Position numbers and translations under genes: made by a program
Shown here: positions 52,461-60,913 of the stretch, one piece after another
How positions within the stretch are numbered: the first letter of the stretch is position 1
How the letters are laid out: the number at the start of each line of letters is the position of its first letter
Notes under the pieces: model-generated
Seen by the model: only the letters and a program-made list of their open reading frames with translations
What the model was told of the DNA's origin: nothing
Databases searched by the model: none
NCBI RefSeq assembly: GCF_031628175.1
Contig: NZ_JAVLVT010000003.1
Span: forward strand, 496,001-560,000
DNA: 64,000 bases
Direction of reading: 5' to 3'
Source of the DNA: Lipingzhangella_A rawalii
Lineage (GTDB): Bacteria > Actinomycetota > Actinomycetes > Streptosporangiales > Streptosporangiaceae

Positions 52461-52501
52461 CGCTTGGGCCCGGCTCCGCGACGCGGAGCCGGGCCCAAGC
52501 G
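52461..52501. terminator. Strong bidirectional terminator
   Basis: A perfect 20-bp inverted repeat with a single central base (52481), giving a long GC-rich hairpin between converging terC and the M28 peptidase gene. Confidence 0.88.
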
Positions 52502-52535
52502 GATACTGCGGATAGTGCAGTTGCTGCCGTGGAGG

Positions 52536-54077
52536 TTAGCGGACCCAGAGGTCGCCGACGCGCTCCGGTTCGATGGCGACGTCGTGGCGGAGTTGCACCA
52601 CGCCGTTCACCGGAAGGGTGCTCTCCCCGTAGGTCTCGGTGGCGTGTGCGATCCCGTTGGAGAGCTGCCCGAGGACTTCCTCATTGATGTTGTCGAGGTC
52701 GTCCGCGGCGGTGTGATAGTTGGGGTCGAACGGCTGTCCGGCCTCACCACCGTAGATGTCGGCCTGTTCCTCGGTCTTGATCGCGTCCACGCCACTGTGG
52801 ACGCCACCGACGGGGATTCCCGCCTGCATGAAGCCGAAGTGGTCGGAGCGGCTGCTCATCGGGCTGGACTCGGCGAAGAGGTCCCGGTCCTCGAAGTAGT
52901 TCTCGAACATCCGGTGGATAGCCGCCGAGCCGACCGGGGAGGGCTGTGAGTCAGCGTGTTCCCCCTTCCCGTCGTAGATGAACCGGCCGAAGTTCGGCGA
53001 GCCCACCATGTCGAAGTTCAGGTACAGGGCGAGGTCGTCCAGTTCCTGGTCGCTGAGGTCGTCCACGTAGGCGGAGGAGCCCACCAACCCCAGTTCCTCG
53101 GCTCCCCAGAATGCGAACCGCAGCTTATTGTTGGGCTCGTCGAGTCGCGCCTGCTGGATGGCGGTCTCCAGGACCGCGGCCGTGCCACTGCCGTTGTCGT
53201 TGATCCCCGGCCCCTCGGCCACGCTGTCCAGGTGGGCGCCGACCATCACCACGTTGTCGTCGGCGCCGCCCTCGGTCTCGGCGAGGATGCTGTAGCCGGT
53301 GTCCTCGGTAACGGAAGCGTCCACCCGCACGGACAGCTCCAGCTCCTCTCCGGCGTCGAGCAGAAGGGCACCGACTTCGTCACTGGCGCTGAGGGAGGGG
53401 ATGTCGCCCGGTTCGCTGAGGGTCCCGGCGAACAGTCCGGTGCCCGCATCACCCTCGCCGTGGTTGAAGATGATGATGGCCTCGGCCCCGGCGTCCGCGG
53501 CATTCTGGGTCTTCTGCGCGAAGGTGCATTCCCCACGCTGTGCGATGGCGATTGCGCCCTCCGGGAAGTCCGCGAAGTCGTCAGCGGCGCAGGCACTGTC
53601 CGAACTCTCGGCGTTGACCGGAACTCCGGAGGCGGTGACCTCACCGGCCGCGGAGTACGTCATGGTGAGGAAGTCCTCGTCGAGAACGAAGTCCCGGTCC
53701 TTGGGAGCGGTCTGCGCGAAGGTGGCCTCGCTGTGCTCCTCCCAGGACTCGAAGTCGAAGTAGTGTTCCTCGGGCTCGTATCCGGCCTTCTCCAACTGGT
53801 CGACGACGTACATCGCGGAGATGTCATAACCGTCGGTGCCGTGCGCCCGGGTGTCGTCGTTGAAGTCGGCGATGGTTTGGAGGTTCTCCAGGTGCGTGTA
53901 GACATTGTCGCCACGTACCAGGTGTTCCAGGTCTCCGGTGGTGGCCTGGGCAGGAACCGTCGTGGCGGTGACCAGAGCGAGTGCACCGGTCACAGCTGTG
54001 CCAACGACGAGGCCTCGCCGGGGTGGCGAGGGATGACGGCTGGATTCTGGGGGATGCTGGGATCGTCCGCTTGCCAC
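52536..54077 (-). CDS. Secreted M28-family aminopeptidase with PA domain
   Basis: A 513-residue exported zinc peptidase. The signal peptide spans about residues 20-45 (GLVVGTAVTGALALVTATTVPAQA, hydrophobic with AQA cleavage). A PA domain inserts at about 140-240 (AIAQRGECTFAQKTQNA). The M28 core holds the metal ligands: HLDSV, INDNGSG, catalytic Glu in WGAEELGL, and the late His in YHTAADDLDNI. It resembles Streptomyces aminopeptidase S and releases N-terminal residues. The GTG start at 54077 has GGAGGAG upstream. Confidence 0.92.
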   Translation of the reverse strand: MASGRSQHPPESSRHPSPPRRGLVVGTAVTGALALVTATTVPAQATTGDLEHLVRGDNVYTHLENLQTIADFNDDTRAHGTDGYDISAMYVVDQLEKAGYEPEEHYFDFESWEEHSEATFAQTAPKDRDFVLDEDFLTMTYSAAGEVTASGVPVNAESSDSACAADDFADFPEGAIAIAQRGECTFAQKTQNAADAGAEAIIIFNHGEGDAGTGLFAGTLSEPGDIPSLSASDEVGALLLDAGEELELSVRVDASVTEDTGYSILAETEGGADDNVVMVGAHLDSVAEGPGINDNGSGTAAVLETAIQQARLDEPNNKLRFAFWGAEELGLVGSSAYVDDLSDQELDDLALYLNFDMVGSPNFGRFIYDGKGEHADSQPSPVGSAAIHRMFENYFEDRDLFAESSPMSSRSDHFGFMQAGIPVGGVHSGVDAIKTEEQADIYGGEAGQPFDPNYHTAADDLDNINEEVLGQLSNGIAHATETYGESTLPVNGVVQLRHDVAIEPERVGDLWVR

Positions 54078-54434
54078 GGTTCTCCTCCGTCACTACACGG
54101 CGCCCGCTAACCGAGGGTGGGGTGACGGGCGCTCATCGTGTGGGGTCCTCGGAAGCCTTGCACCTGCTGGGGTGACGGGGCAAGCATCGAGGCCGACATT
54201 GCCGCAATCGGCCGTAGGGGTAGACGCGCGGGGCGTCCCGTGTTCGGATGTCGGGCGTGTGCCGACAGTGGGGCACAACGCGCAGCATCGTGGCCACTCG
54301 ACGTTGTTTCGGCTGGGACGTGCCGCTGCCGTCTCGTACTTCCCTTGGCCCCCGGGGCGGTGCCCCGGGGGCCACCTGTGTGGTGGGTCGGGCCGGCCCC
54401 TCCCGAACCCGGCCCGACCCGGTCTGGGTAGGGG
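54078..54434. other. Intergenic region with two hairpins
   Basis: 357 bases without a gene. Two hairpins lie at its right end: 54346-54374 (13-bp stem, 3-base loop) and 54385-54420 (12-bp stem, 12-base loop). Both are 3' of the HATPase gene and probably terminate it. The left part should contain the peptidase promoter. Confidence 0.7.
54346..54420 (-). terminator. Tandem terminators of the HATPase gene
   Basis: Two adjacent GC-rich hairpins: TGGCCCCCGGGGC paired with its complement around GGT (54346-54374), and GGGTCGGGCCGG paired with CCGGCCCGACCC (54385-54420). Confidence 0.75.
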
Positions 54435-54878
54435 TTAGGGGGTGGGGAGTTCGGCGGTGATGGTGCGGCCGGTGGGGGTGCCGCGGCTCCACCAGCGGCG
54501 GGCGTGGTGGGCCACGAGGGCCAGGCCACGGCCGGTTTCGGCAGCTGGGTCGGGCAGTGTGCCGGACGGTAGAGCCGGTCGGGGGGCGCTGGGGGCGCCG
54601 GCGTCACTGACGGACAGTAGGAGCGCGCCGGGATGGGGGTTCAGGCGGACATGGTAGCGACCCTGGGGGCCGGCGCTGTGGGTGTGGGTGGCGGCGTTGG
54701 TGGCGAGTTCGCTGAGCACGAGGGTGGCCGCTGCCGCCGTGTCCTCGGGGACATTCCAGGCGGTGAGCCAGATGGCCAGCCAGGCGCGGGCGTGGGCCAC
54801 ACTGGCGGGGGTGCCGGGAAGGCAGCACTGGATCGCTCCAACCGGACTGCTCGGGCTCGGGAACAGTGGGGGACTCAT
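54435..54878 (-). CDS. HATPase_c anti-sigma-factor-like ATP-binding protein
   Basis: A 147-residue GHKL kinase-fold protein of the anti-sigma/SpoIIAB-RsbW type. N-box VLSELATNAATH and G-box DAG...GRGLALVAHHARRW are present; no HK dimerisation domain. In Streptomyces such proteins are paired with WhiJ-like XRE proteins (AbaA locus type). It is encoded divergently from an XRE-DUF5753 and a DUF397 gene. The ATG at 54878 is chosen because earlier codons are low-complexity; no Shine-Dalgarno is obvious. Confidence 0.82.
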   Translation of the reverse strand: MSPPLFPSPSSPVGAIQCCLPGTPASVAHARAWLAIWLTAWNVPEDTAAAATLVLSELATNAATHTHSAGPQGRYHVRLNPHPGALLLSVSDAGAPSAPRPALPSGTLPDPAAETGRGLALVAHHARRWWSRGTPTGRTITAELPTP

Positions 54879-55480
54879 TGCCCACGCACCCCCAATTCCG
54901 TCGCACTGGGCGCCGGTGCTCCAGTGGATACACCGACCGCCTCCACCTTCCGCGCTACTCGGGTGCACACTGGTCTCGCCGGTAGCCGGCAGGCCGGCCC
55001 ACCCGGCTGAGACCGTGCCTCGAGCGGCAACGTCTGCCCGGGCATGCTCTGCGGCGCCTGGGATGTGTTCGCGCTTCCCACCCCGAATGCTGCGCCAGCC
55101 GGCTTTGAGCTCCTAGGGATGTTCAGCGCGGCGAGCCCCGCACATACCCGCTCTAGCACTGCTATCGGTGGTCGCGCAGCAACTTCCGCCAACCCCGGAG
55201 TAGTCACCGATACGGGCGGCTTCGCCCCGGAGGGCTCCATAGGGCTGATATGGGCGGCATAGGGCCGCACCCTCCCCACCCGCTGTCCCGGGGTTACACC
55301 GGGCCATTCGCTACGATTCGTTCCGTCCATCGGGGAACCTCCTGATGGGCCATGCCCTGGGCCGGTGGTGCGGCGCCAGGGCGCTTGCTGTGCGAACCAC
55401 CATCAGGCATGCGCGTGAGCTTCGCTAGAGAGTCCACTCCATTGTCCACAATCGTCGAAACTGGTTGCCAGACTGTGTCC
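54879..55480. other. Divergent intergenic region, no gene seen
   Basis: 602 bases between the HATPase gene and the XRE regulator. Frames on both strands are long but have no start context or family resemblance. GC drops toward 55430-55480, where the XRE promoter should lie. Confidence 0.5.
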
Positions 55481-56308
55481 ATGAAAGACAGAATCGTGTT
55501 CATGGCACTCGACCAGTGGGTCAAATACGGTGAGGAGCTCCGACGTTTACGGGAACAAGCTGGTATGACGCAGCGTCAGCTCGCGGATCGAGTCGGCCTG
55601 TCGCATGCCATGATCGGTGCTATTGAACGCGCCATCAGAAAACCCACACCAGACTATTCGGACCATTTCGATGCTGCTCTGGAAACAGGTGGAACACTCC
55701 GGCGTCATTGGAAGGATGCCCATCTTCGTCGAGACGTTCCCGAGTGGTTCCGCGATGCACTGGCGCTGGAGAGTCAGGCCGTTGAGATCAGGGAGTTTGA
55801 ATCACTCGTGGTGCCCGGCATCCTGCAAAACCACGAGTATGCGACGCACCTGGAGTCGACACTTCGTCAACGCCCCGACCCTGAAGCTGTTGCCAAGGAT
55901 GCGGAAACACGTACAGCAAGGCTCCCGGAGCTAGTGTCGAGAGGAGCTCTTGTAAAGGTTGTCATCCCAGAACGGGTCTTACGTCACCAGATGCACAGTC
56001 CCGGGCTGATGCAACGACAACTTGGCTACATGTCACAGAGGATAGAGGCCGCCGCATGTACCGTGCAGGTCCTCACCGAAGCCCCCTGCTTGGAAACCGT
56101 CTTCCCCTTCCGGATTATTCTCCTGAACGATCACATCGTGGCATATGCCGAGGGAGCAGGCGGAGGCGTACTCATCAACCATCCAGACCAGGTAAATCGT
56201 CTTGTTGAACGGTTCGTGCGCTTGCAGAGCGAGGCACTGCCGCCGGCTCACTCGCTCAGGCTCATCAAGAAGTTGGAGGACAACTATGCAGCAGCAGTGG
56301 ACGACTAG
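55481..56308 (+). CDS. WhiJ-like XRE regulator with DUF5753 domain
   Basis: A 275-residue protein. The N-terminal helix-turn-helix (residues about 18-75: LRRLREQAGMTQRQLADRVG, SHAMIGAIERAIRKP) is followed by DUF5753 (IREFESLVVPGILQNHEYA to the end). This is the WhiJ architecture, involved in Streptomyces morphological control, usually with a small DUF397 partner. Codon use is less GC-rich than its neighbours (AT-ending codons are frequent), a hint of a variable region. The ATG at 55481 or 55502 is possible; neither has a Shine-Dalgarno. Confidence 0.87.
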   Translation: MKDRIVFMALDQWVKYGEELRRLREQAGMTQRQLADRVGLSHAMIGAIERAIRKPTPDYSDHFDAALETGGTLRRHWKDAHLRRDVPEWFRDALALESQAVEIREFESLVVPGILQNHEYATHLESTLRQRPDPEAVAKDAETRTARLPELVSRGALVKVVIPERVLRHQMHSPGLMQRQLGYMSQRIEAAACTVQVLTEAPCLETVFPFRIILLNDHIVAYAEGAGGGVLINHPDQVNRLVERFVRLQSEALPPAHSLRLIKKLEDNYAAAVDD

Positions 56309-56468
56309 CAGCTACTCTCAAGACCGCGGCAACTGTGTGGAGTGCCGCACGACCTCCTGGGACTGTGTGGATATCCGTGACTCCCAGCACCCAGAACAGG
56401 GCCATCTACCTATCCCTAACGTCGAGTGGCGTGCCTTGCTTGGGGCGATCCGGCGTGGGGAGCTTTGA
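56286..56468 (+). CDS. DUF397 small protein, WhiJ partner
   Basis: A 60-residue protein with the DUF397 pattern: WTTSSYSQDRGNCVECR, DIRDSQHPEQGHLPIP, VEWRALLGAIRRGEL. It overlaps the XRE gene by 23 bases and is certainly cotranslated. DUF397 proteins bind and modulate WhiJ-type regulators. Confidence 0.88.
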   Translation: MQQQWTTSSYSQDRGNCVECRTTSWDCVDIRDSQHPEQGHLPIPNVEWRALLGAIRRGEL

Positions 56469-56809
56469 ATCAGCCCCCTTTGGCCCGCGTCGAATCTCGT
56501 GCGGCTGTCGTCGGGATGGGGCACGGTCCCGAACCCCGTGGTGGCGATCACGCTGGCCTCTGGCCCGCGCTCGCCACGGCTCACCGTCGATGACGGCAGT
56601 TCTCGGGGATTGTCCAGGCTGTGCGTGAACACCGTTCCCGTGGGAACAAGAACTAGCCCGGTTTCCGCTTGCACCTGTACGGGGCCGCGTCGCCACGACA
56701 CCTCAGGGGCGACCGGCATCGCACACTCGTTGACCGGACAGCGGCGGCGACCGGCCCAGGGCACACCGTGATCCTGCGTTTCCCTGGTTCGGAGCCCGGG
56801 GTGTGGGCC
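56469..56809. other. Region between DUF397 and nucS, possible gene remnant
   Basis: 341 bases. A minus frame from 56764 to 56318 begins with codon-like content (CPVNECAMPVAPEVSWRRG, VQVQAETGLVLVPTGTVF) but degenerates and overlaps the DUF397 gene. A plus frame (56499-56771) is also open. Neither has a recognisable family. I treat it as non-coding or decayed. Confidence 0.4.
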
Positions 56810-57490
56810 TCAGAACAGGCGCGGGGTGTCCGGCTCGATACCGCGTAGTTCCTCGTAGTCCAGGGTTACGCAGTCGATACCGCGGTCACCGGCCAGTACG
56901 CGGGCCTGGGGCTTGATCTCCTGGGCGGCGAACACCCCACGTACGGGGTGGAGCGCCGGATCTCGGTTGAGGAGCTCCAGGTAGCGCGTGAGCTGCTCCA
57001 CGCCGTCGATCTCGCCACGCCGTTTGATCTCGACCGCGACGACGTGTCCCTCGGCGTCCCGGCACAGAATGTCCACCGGGCCGATGGCCGTGGGGTACTC
57101 CCTGCGGATCAGGGTGTACCCGGGGCCCAGCGTCGCGATGTGCTCCGCCAGCAGCTCCTGGAGATGCGCCTCCACTCCATCCTTCTGGAGTCCAGGATCA
57201 GCCCCCAGCTCGTGGCTACTGTCCTGCCAGACGCTGGCAATGTGCAACACCAGCTTCTCTCCGGACTTGTTGTGGGTCACGGTCCACACCTGGTTGCCGG
57301 TGTCGGGGTCCGTGGACTCGCGCAGGGTGCATGGTGGGCTCATCCAGTTCAGGGGTTTATAGGCGCGGTCGTCGGCATGGACCGATACCGAGCCGTCCCC
57401 CTTCATCAGGATCAGTCGAGGAGCCATGGGCAGATGGGCGGTCAGCCGCCCCATGTAATCGACGCTGCATTCGGCGATAACGAGACGCAC
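56810..57490 (-). CDS. nucS: Endonuclease NucS
   Basis: A 226-residue NucS, exactly the Mycobacterium length. The N-terminus VRLVIAECSVDYMGRLTAHLP and RAYKPLNWMSPPC (in parts) is family-specific. Catalytic residues are Asp in GPVDIL and Glu/Lys in VEIKRRGEID. NucS cuts mismatched DNA and replaces MutS/MutL in actinobacteria. The GTG at 57490 follows a TAGCGT hexamer by 8 bases, suggesting a leaderless transcript; a longer frame upstream to 57607 has no support. Confidence 0.94.
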   Translation of the reverse strand: MRLVIAECSVDYMGRLTAHLPMAPRLILMKGDGSVSVHADDRAYKPLNWMSPPCTLRESTDPDTGNQVWTVTHNKSGEKLVLHIASVWQDSSHELGADPGLQKDGVEAHLQELLAEHIATLGPGYTLIRREYPTAIGPVDILCRDAEGHVVAVEIKRRGEIDGVEQLTRYLELLNRDPALHPVRGVFAAQEIKPQARVLAGDRGIDCVTLDYEELRGIEPDTPRLF

Positions 57491-57498
57491 GCCAGTGC

Positions 57499-57586
57499 AC
57501 GCTACCCGGTTCGGGCGCGCTTCGCAGATTCGAGGCACTCGATAGCAGATGACCCAGCAATGTAAAACGATTATGGTTATCATTTT
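57499..57586 (-). promoter_or_regulatory. nucS -10 element and upstream Fur-family-like palindrome
   Basis: TAGCGT (57504-57499) lies 8 bases before the nucS start. Further upstream, AAAACGAT-N7-ATCATTTT (57564-57586) is an inverted repeat with one mismatch in an AT-rich patch. Its shape resembles Fur-family (Zur/Fur/Nur) boxes, but the exact class cannot be assigned by eye. Confidence 0.4.
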
Positions 57587-57715
57587 GTCTAGCGTTGGAG
57601 GTAGCAATCTCTCACCTCCGCGTACAGTGACCCCCCGGCCACGGGGGGTCTAGCGTCACAGGGACGACGCGCGAAGCCGAGCGCCTTCGCGCTGGCCGAA
57701 CGGGAAAGGACACAG

Positions 57716-58102
57716 ATGTCGCTGACGGTCTCTCCGGAGCTACTGGACCAGGCTCACCAGGACCAGGTGGACGATCAGGCCTTCGTGGACTGCGTACGCC
57801 AGTCCCTGCCGTACGCCTGGACCGTGATCAGTGAGCTTGCCGAACAGGCGAACGCCTCCGGAGCCGAGTACGAGGCCAACGAAACCCCCCCACCGGGGGA
57901 GAGCGAACGCGGGCAGCTGTTGCGGGCCCTGGCCAGCGACGCCATGCGTGGCGCCCTGGAGCGGCATTTCGGGATGCGGATCGCATTCCAGAACTGCCAT
58001 CGGGTGGCATTGTTCCGTCCCGAGGCGCGGTCGGCTTACGCCGACTTCGTCACCCCTAGGGCTCAGCTGTTGAATCAGTCCCCGGAGCTCGTGGACTGCT
58101 AG
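57716..58102 (+). CDS. SCO5389-family conserved protein
   Basis: A 128-residue protein (MSLTVSPELLDQAHQDQV, FVDCVRQSLPYAWTVI, RHFGMRIAFQNCHRVALFRPEA in part). It matches the actinobacterial family next to NucS in Streptomyces (SCO5388/SCO5389). Function unknown. It overlaps the convergent LLM gene by 47 bases. Confidence 0.82.
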   Translation: MSLTVSPELLDQAHQDQVDDQAFVDCVRQSLPYAWTVISELAEQANASGAEYEANETPPPGESERGQLLRALASDAMRGALERHFGMRIAFQNCHRVALFRPEARSAYADFVTPRAQLLNQSPELVDC

Positions 58103-59123
58103 CTCGCAGTCGCGGCAGGACGTCTGTCCCCAGGCGCGCGATGTTCGCCAACGTCGCGCGCCGCTGGCCAGACGTCTCCACCAGCAGGATCACCTCGGAG
58201 GCGCCGGTCACCCCCAGCTGGTGCCGCAGCTGGTGTGCACAGTGTTCTGGATCCCCGACGGCGTGGGTATCCACGAGGAATCGCGTATAGGCGTGGACAT
58301 CCCGTTGGGGGCGGGGGCGGCCATCCACGGGAACGTAGCCGGCCAGACCGGGGCCGAGCCATTCCGGAAGGCGTGCCTGCACCTCGGCGCGGGCCTGCTC
58401 GGTGGTGTCGGCCACGTGAGCGAGGGCCGTCACCACATGGCCCGGCTCGATGCCCTGCCTCCGCGCTGTCGAGGCACCGTCCGCACCACCCAGCCTCCGG
58501 TAGTTCACCACGAGCTTCGCCTGTTGTTCGGGGGTCTGGTGCATTCCCAGCAGTAGGGGAAGGTCGTTCCGGGCCGCGAGGGCAAGCGTTGACTCCGAGG
58601 TGGCCGCGACCGTGACCGGCGGACGCGGGCGGCTGCGGGGATCCGGCACCATGGGCACGCTCCGGAACCGGAACTGGGGGCCCTCGGCTCGGATCTGTCC
58701 GCCCGCCAAGGCGTGCAGCAGAAGTTGGAGGGACTCCTCGAACCCGTCCTCGAAGCGCGCCAGCCCGGTCCCGAACACCTCCAGGTCCCGCCACGGGCCG
58801 CCGCGCCCCACCCCGAGCCGGAATCTCGAACCAGACACCTGGTCGAGAAGGTTCGTCTGCTCCGCGAGGGCCACCGGATGCCAGGTACTCAGCACACTGA
58901 CCGCGGTGCCCACCGTGATCCGCTCGGTGCCCCCCAGCAGGTGTCCGGCCAGCGTCACTGCGGACGGACACACGCCGTACGACATGAAATGGTGCTCGGC
59001 CAGCCACACCGAGTCGAATCCTGCGGACTCCGCCTCCTGGGCGGCAGCGACGGTGGTCTCGAGCACCTCGGCATGGGTCTGCTCCGGATAGCAGGCAGAA
59101 ACCAGAAACACTCCGACACGCAC
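58056..59123 (-). CDS. LLM-class flavin/F420-dependent oxidoreductase
   Basis: A 355-residue luciferase-like monooxygenase (TIM barrel). It has GFDSVWLAEHHFMSYGV, VGTAVSVLSTWHPVALAEQ and FRLGVGRGGPWRDLEVFG (each under the limit here). These proteins use FMNH2 or F420H2 on varied substrates. The GTG at 59123 is the likely start; no earlier conserved sequence exists. Its 3' end overlaps the SCO5389-like gene tail to tail. Confidence 0.85.
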   Translation of the reverse strand: MRVGVFLVSACYPEQTHAEVLETTVAAAQEAESAGFDSVWLAEHHFMSYGVCPSAVTLAGHLLGGTERITVGTAVSVLSTWHPVALAEQTNLLDQVSGSRFRLGVGRGGPWRDLEVFGTGLARFEDGFEESLQLLLHALAGGQIRAEGPQFRFRSVPMVPDPRSRPRPPVTVAATSESTLALAARNDLPLLLGMHQTPEQQAKLVVNYRRLGGADGASTARRQGIEPGHVVTALAHVADTTEQARAEVQARLPEWLGPGLAGYVPVDGRPRPQRDVHAYTRFLVDTHAVGDPEHCAHQLRHQLGVTGASEVILLVETSGQRRATLANIARLGTDVLPRLRASSPRAPGTDSTAEP

Positions 59124-59185
59124 GGCGTCTAGCCTGCCATGTCCGGTTTGACGAGGCCCGTCCCACAGCCGCTCCGTGGCAGCGC

Positions 59186-59191
59186 TAGGCT
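59186..59191 (+). promoter_or_regulatory. -10 element for leaderless 3-hydroxyacyl-CoA dehydrogenase gene
   Basis: TAGGCT with 8 bases to the ATG at 59200. GGGAG lies only two to three bases before the ATG, too close for normal Shine-Dalgarno use. Confidence 0.45.
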
Positions 59192-59199
59192 TGGGAGAC

Positions 59200-60399
59200 A
59201 TGGTGCAGGAATTCGATCGGGTCGGCGTCGTCGGCCTCGGGACCATGGGTGCCGGAATCGTTGAGGTGTTCGCTCGCGCAGGGTTCAACGTCACCGGGGT
59301 GGAGGTTGACGACGACGCGCTGCGGCGTGGTCGTTCCCTGCTGGAAAACTCGCTGAGCAAGGCCGTGTCCCGCGGCAAGCTCACCGAGGACGAGCAACGG
59401 GCGATCCTCAACCGCGTCAGTTTCGCGATCTCCCGGGAACAGCTCGGGGACGCCGACTTCGTTGTGGAGGCAGTACCGGAACGTGCCGAGCTGAAACGCG
59501 AGGTTTTCACCGATCTCGATCGGGTCTGTGGCCGGGGGACGATTCTCGCCACGAACACCTCGTCCCTGTCGGTCACGGAGATCGCGGCGTTCACTTCCCG
59601 CCCCGACCGGGTGATCGGCCTGCATTTCTTCAACCCTGCCCCGGTGATGAAGCTCGTCGAGGTGGTTTCGACCGTGGTCACGGACCCGGAGGCGGTAACT
59701 CTGGGGACCGAGGTCGCCAAGCGGGTGGGCAAGACCCCGGTCGTCGTGTCCGACCGGGCCGGGTTCGTCGCCAACGCCCTGCTGGTGCCCTACCTCAACC
59801 ACGCGGTCTCCCTGTACGAGCACCGGTTGGCCTCCCGCACCGAGATCGATAACGCGGTGACGGAGGCGGCCGGACTGCCGATGGGGCCACTGGCCCTGTT
59901 CGACATGATCGGCCTGGACGTGGGCTTGGCCGTACTGGATGTCCTCGCCGCGGAGTTCCAGCAGCCGCGGTACGTCGCCGCCCCGCTGCTGCGGCGCATG
60001 GTCGCGGCGGGACTGCACGGACGCAAGACGGGACGTGGCTTCTACGACTACGCGGGGGACACGGCGCCGGAGGACGAGGCGGCGCCCACCAACCAGCTGG
60101 CCGAGATGCTGCGCAACCAACGTCCCGGGTTCGGGTTGGCGGAACTGCTCCTCGCTCCCCATATCGATGATGCCGTGCGCATGGTCAGCGACGGCTATGC
60201 CTCCGTTGAGGACGTGGACACCGCGATGCGGTTCGGATGCGGTTACCCCAAGGGGCCGCTGGAGCTGCTCGAGGAGCGTGGGGCCCAAACCGTGGCCGCC
60301 CAGCTACGCGGAATCGCCGATGCCGGACTTTCGCCCGGCTACGCACCCGCACCGTTGCTTGTGCTCGCCGAGCAGGAGGGCAAGCCCGGGCTGCGGTAG
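59200..60399 (+). CDS. 3-hydroxyacyl-CoA (3-hydroxybutyryl-CoA) dehydrogenase
   Basis: A 399-residue protein with two C-terminal domains: NAD motif GLGTMGAGIVE, TNTSSLSVTEIAAFTSRPDR, GLHFFNPAPVMKLVEVV and the signature DRAGFVANALLVPYLNHAV (each a fragment). A second 3HCDH C-terminal domain repeats after about residue 300 (FGCGYPKGPLELLEERG). It oxidises 3-hydroxyacyl-CoA, as in butyrate or PHB metabolism. It is related in fold to the carnitine dehydrogenase at 18078 but clearly the acyl-CoA type. Confidence 0.9.
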   Translation: MVQEFDRVGVVGLGTMGAGIVEVFARAGFNVTGVEVDDDALRRGRSLLENSLSKAVSRGKLTEDEQRAILNRVSFAISREQLGDADFVVEAVPERAELKREVFTDLDRVCGRGTILATNTSSLSVTEIAAFTSRPDRVIGLHFFNPAPVMKLVEVVSTVVTDPEAVTLGTEVAKRVGKTPVVVSDRAGFVANALLVPYLNHAVSLYEHRLASRTEIDNAVTEAAGLPMGPLALFDMIGLDVGLAVLDVLAAEFQQPRYVAAPLLRRMVAAGLHGRKTGRGFYDYAGDTAPEDEAAPTNQLAEMLRNQRPGFGLAELLLAPHIDDAVRMVSDGYASVEDVDTAMRFGCGYPKGPLELLEERGAQTVAAQLRGIADAGLSPGYAPAPLLVLAEQEGKPGLR

Positions 60400-60431
60400 C
60401 TCGGACCGTAGCGACAGGCACAGGTGTCCCG

Positions 60432-60749
60432 ATGAGCCCACGCCGCAACTATCCCCGCCGTGGCCGCACGACCCCGACCGGCCCGACCCGAAACCCCGTT
60501 GGGCCGGTCAGCGGGGACGAGCGGCGCGAGACCGGCCCCGACGGGGAGTGGGCCGTGCGTCGGGTCAGCGGTGCGGCCGCGACCAAGTCCTACCGCTGTC
60601 CCGGTTGTGCCCAGGAGATCCCTGCGGGGACCCCGCACGTGGTGGCCTGGCCGGTCGACACCGGGGGCGGGGTGGAGGAGCGTCGCCACTGGCACACGGC
60701 GTGCTGGGAGCGGCGGCTACACCGTGGCGTCCGCCATCCCCGTCGCTGA
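60432..60749 (+). CDS. Small zinc-ribbon-like protein, unknown
   Basis: A 105-residue protein with a basic, Arg/Pro-rich N-terminus (1-45) and a compact Cys/His region: YRCPGCAQEIPAGTPHVVAWP and RRHWHTACW. Spacing CxxC...H...HxxxC suggests a treble-clef or HNH-like zinc site. No catalytic HNH residues are certain. Actinobacterial homologues are often labelled ATP/GTP-binding, for which I see no motif. It lies 32 bases after the dehydrogenase gene. Confidence 0.6.
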   Translation: MSPRRNYPRRGRTTPTGPTRNPVGPVSGDERRETGPDGEWAVRRVSGAAATKSYRCPGCAQEIPAGTPHVVAWPVDTGGGVEERRHWHTACWERRLHRGVRHPRR

Positions 60750-60913
60750 ACGGCCGCCCAAGCGCGGTCCGAGTAGAGCCCACGCACTGTTCCCGCGCCA
60801 TTCGAGCCCCTGAGCTGTCAGCGATCCGACCAGCGGGGCAGCGGAGCCAGCAGGTGGTTGCCCCGCTGCCAGCCCGCTGTGGGCTCGTCGGCCCCAGCCA
60901 TACACGGAGAGAC

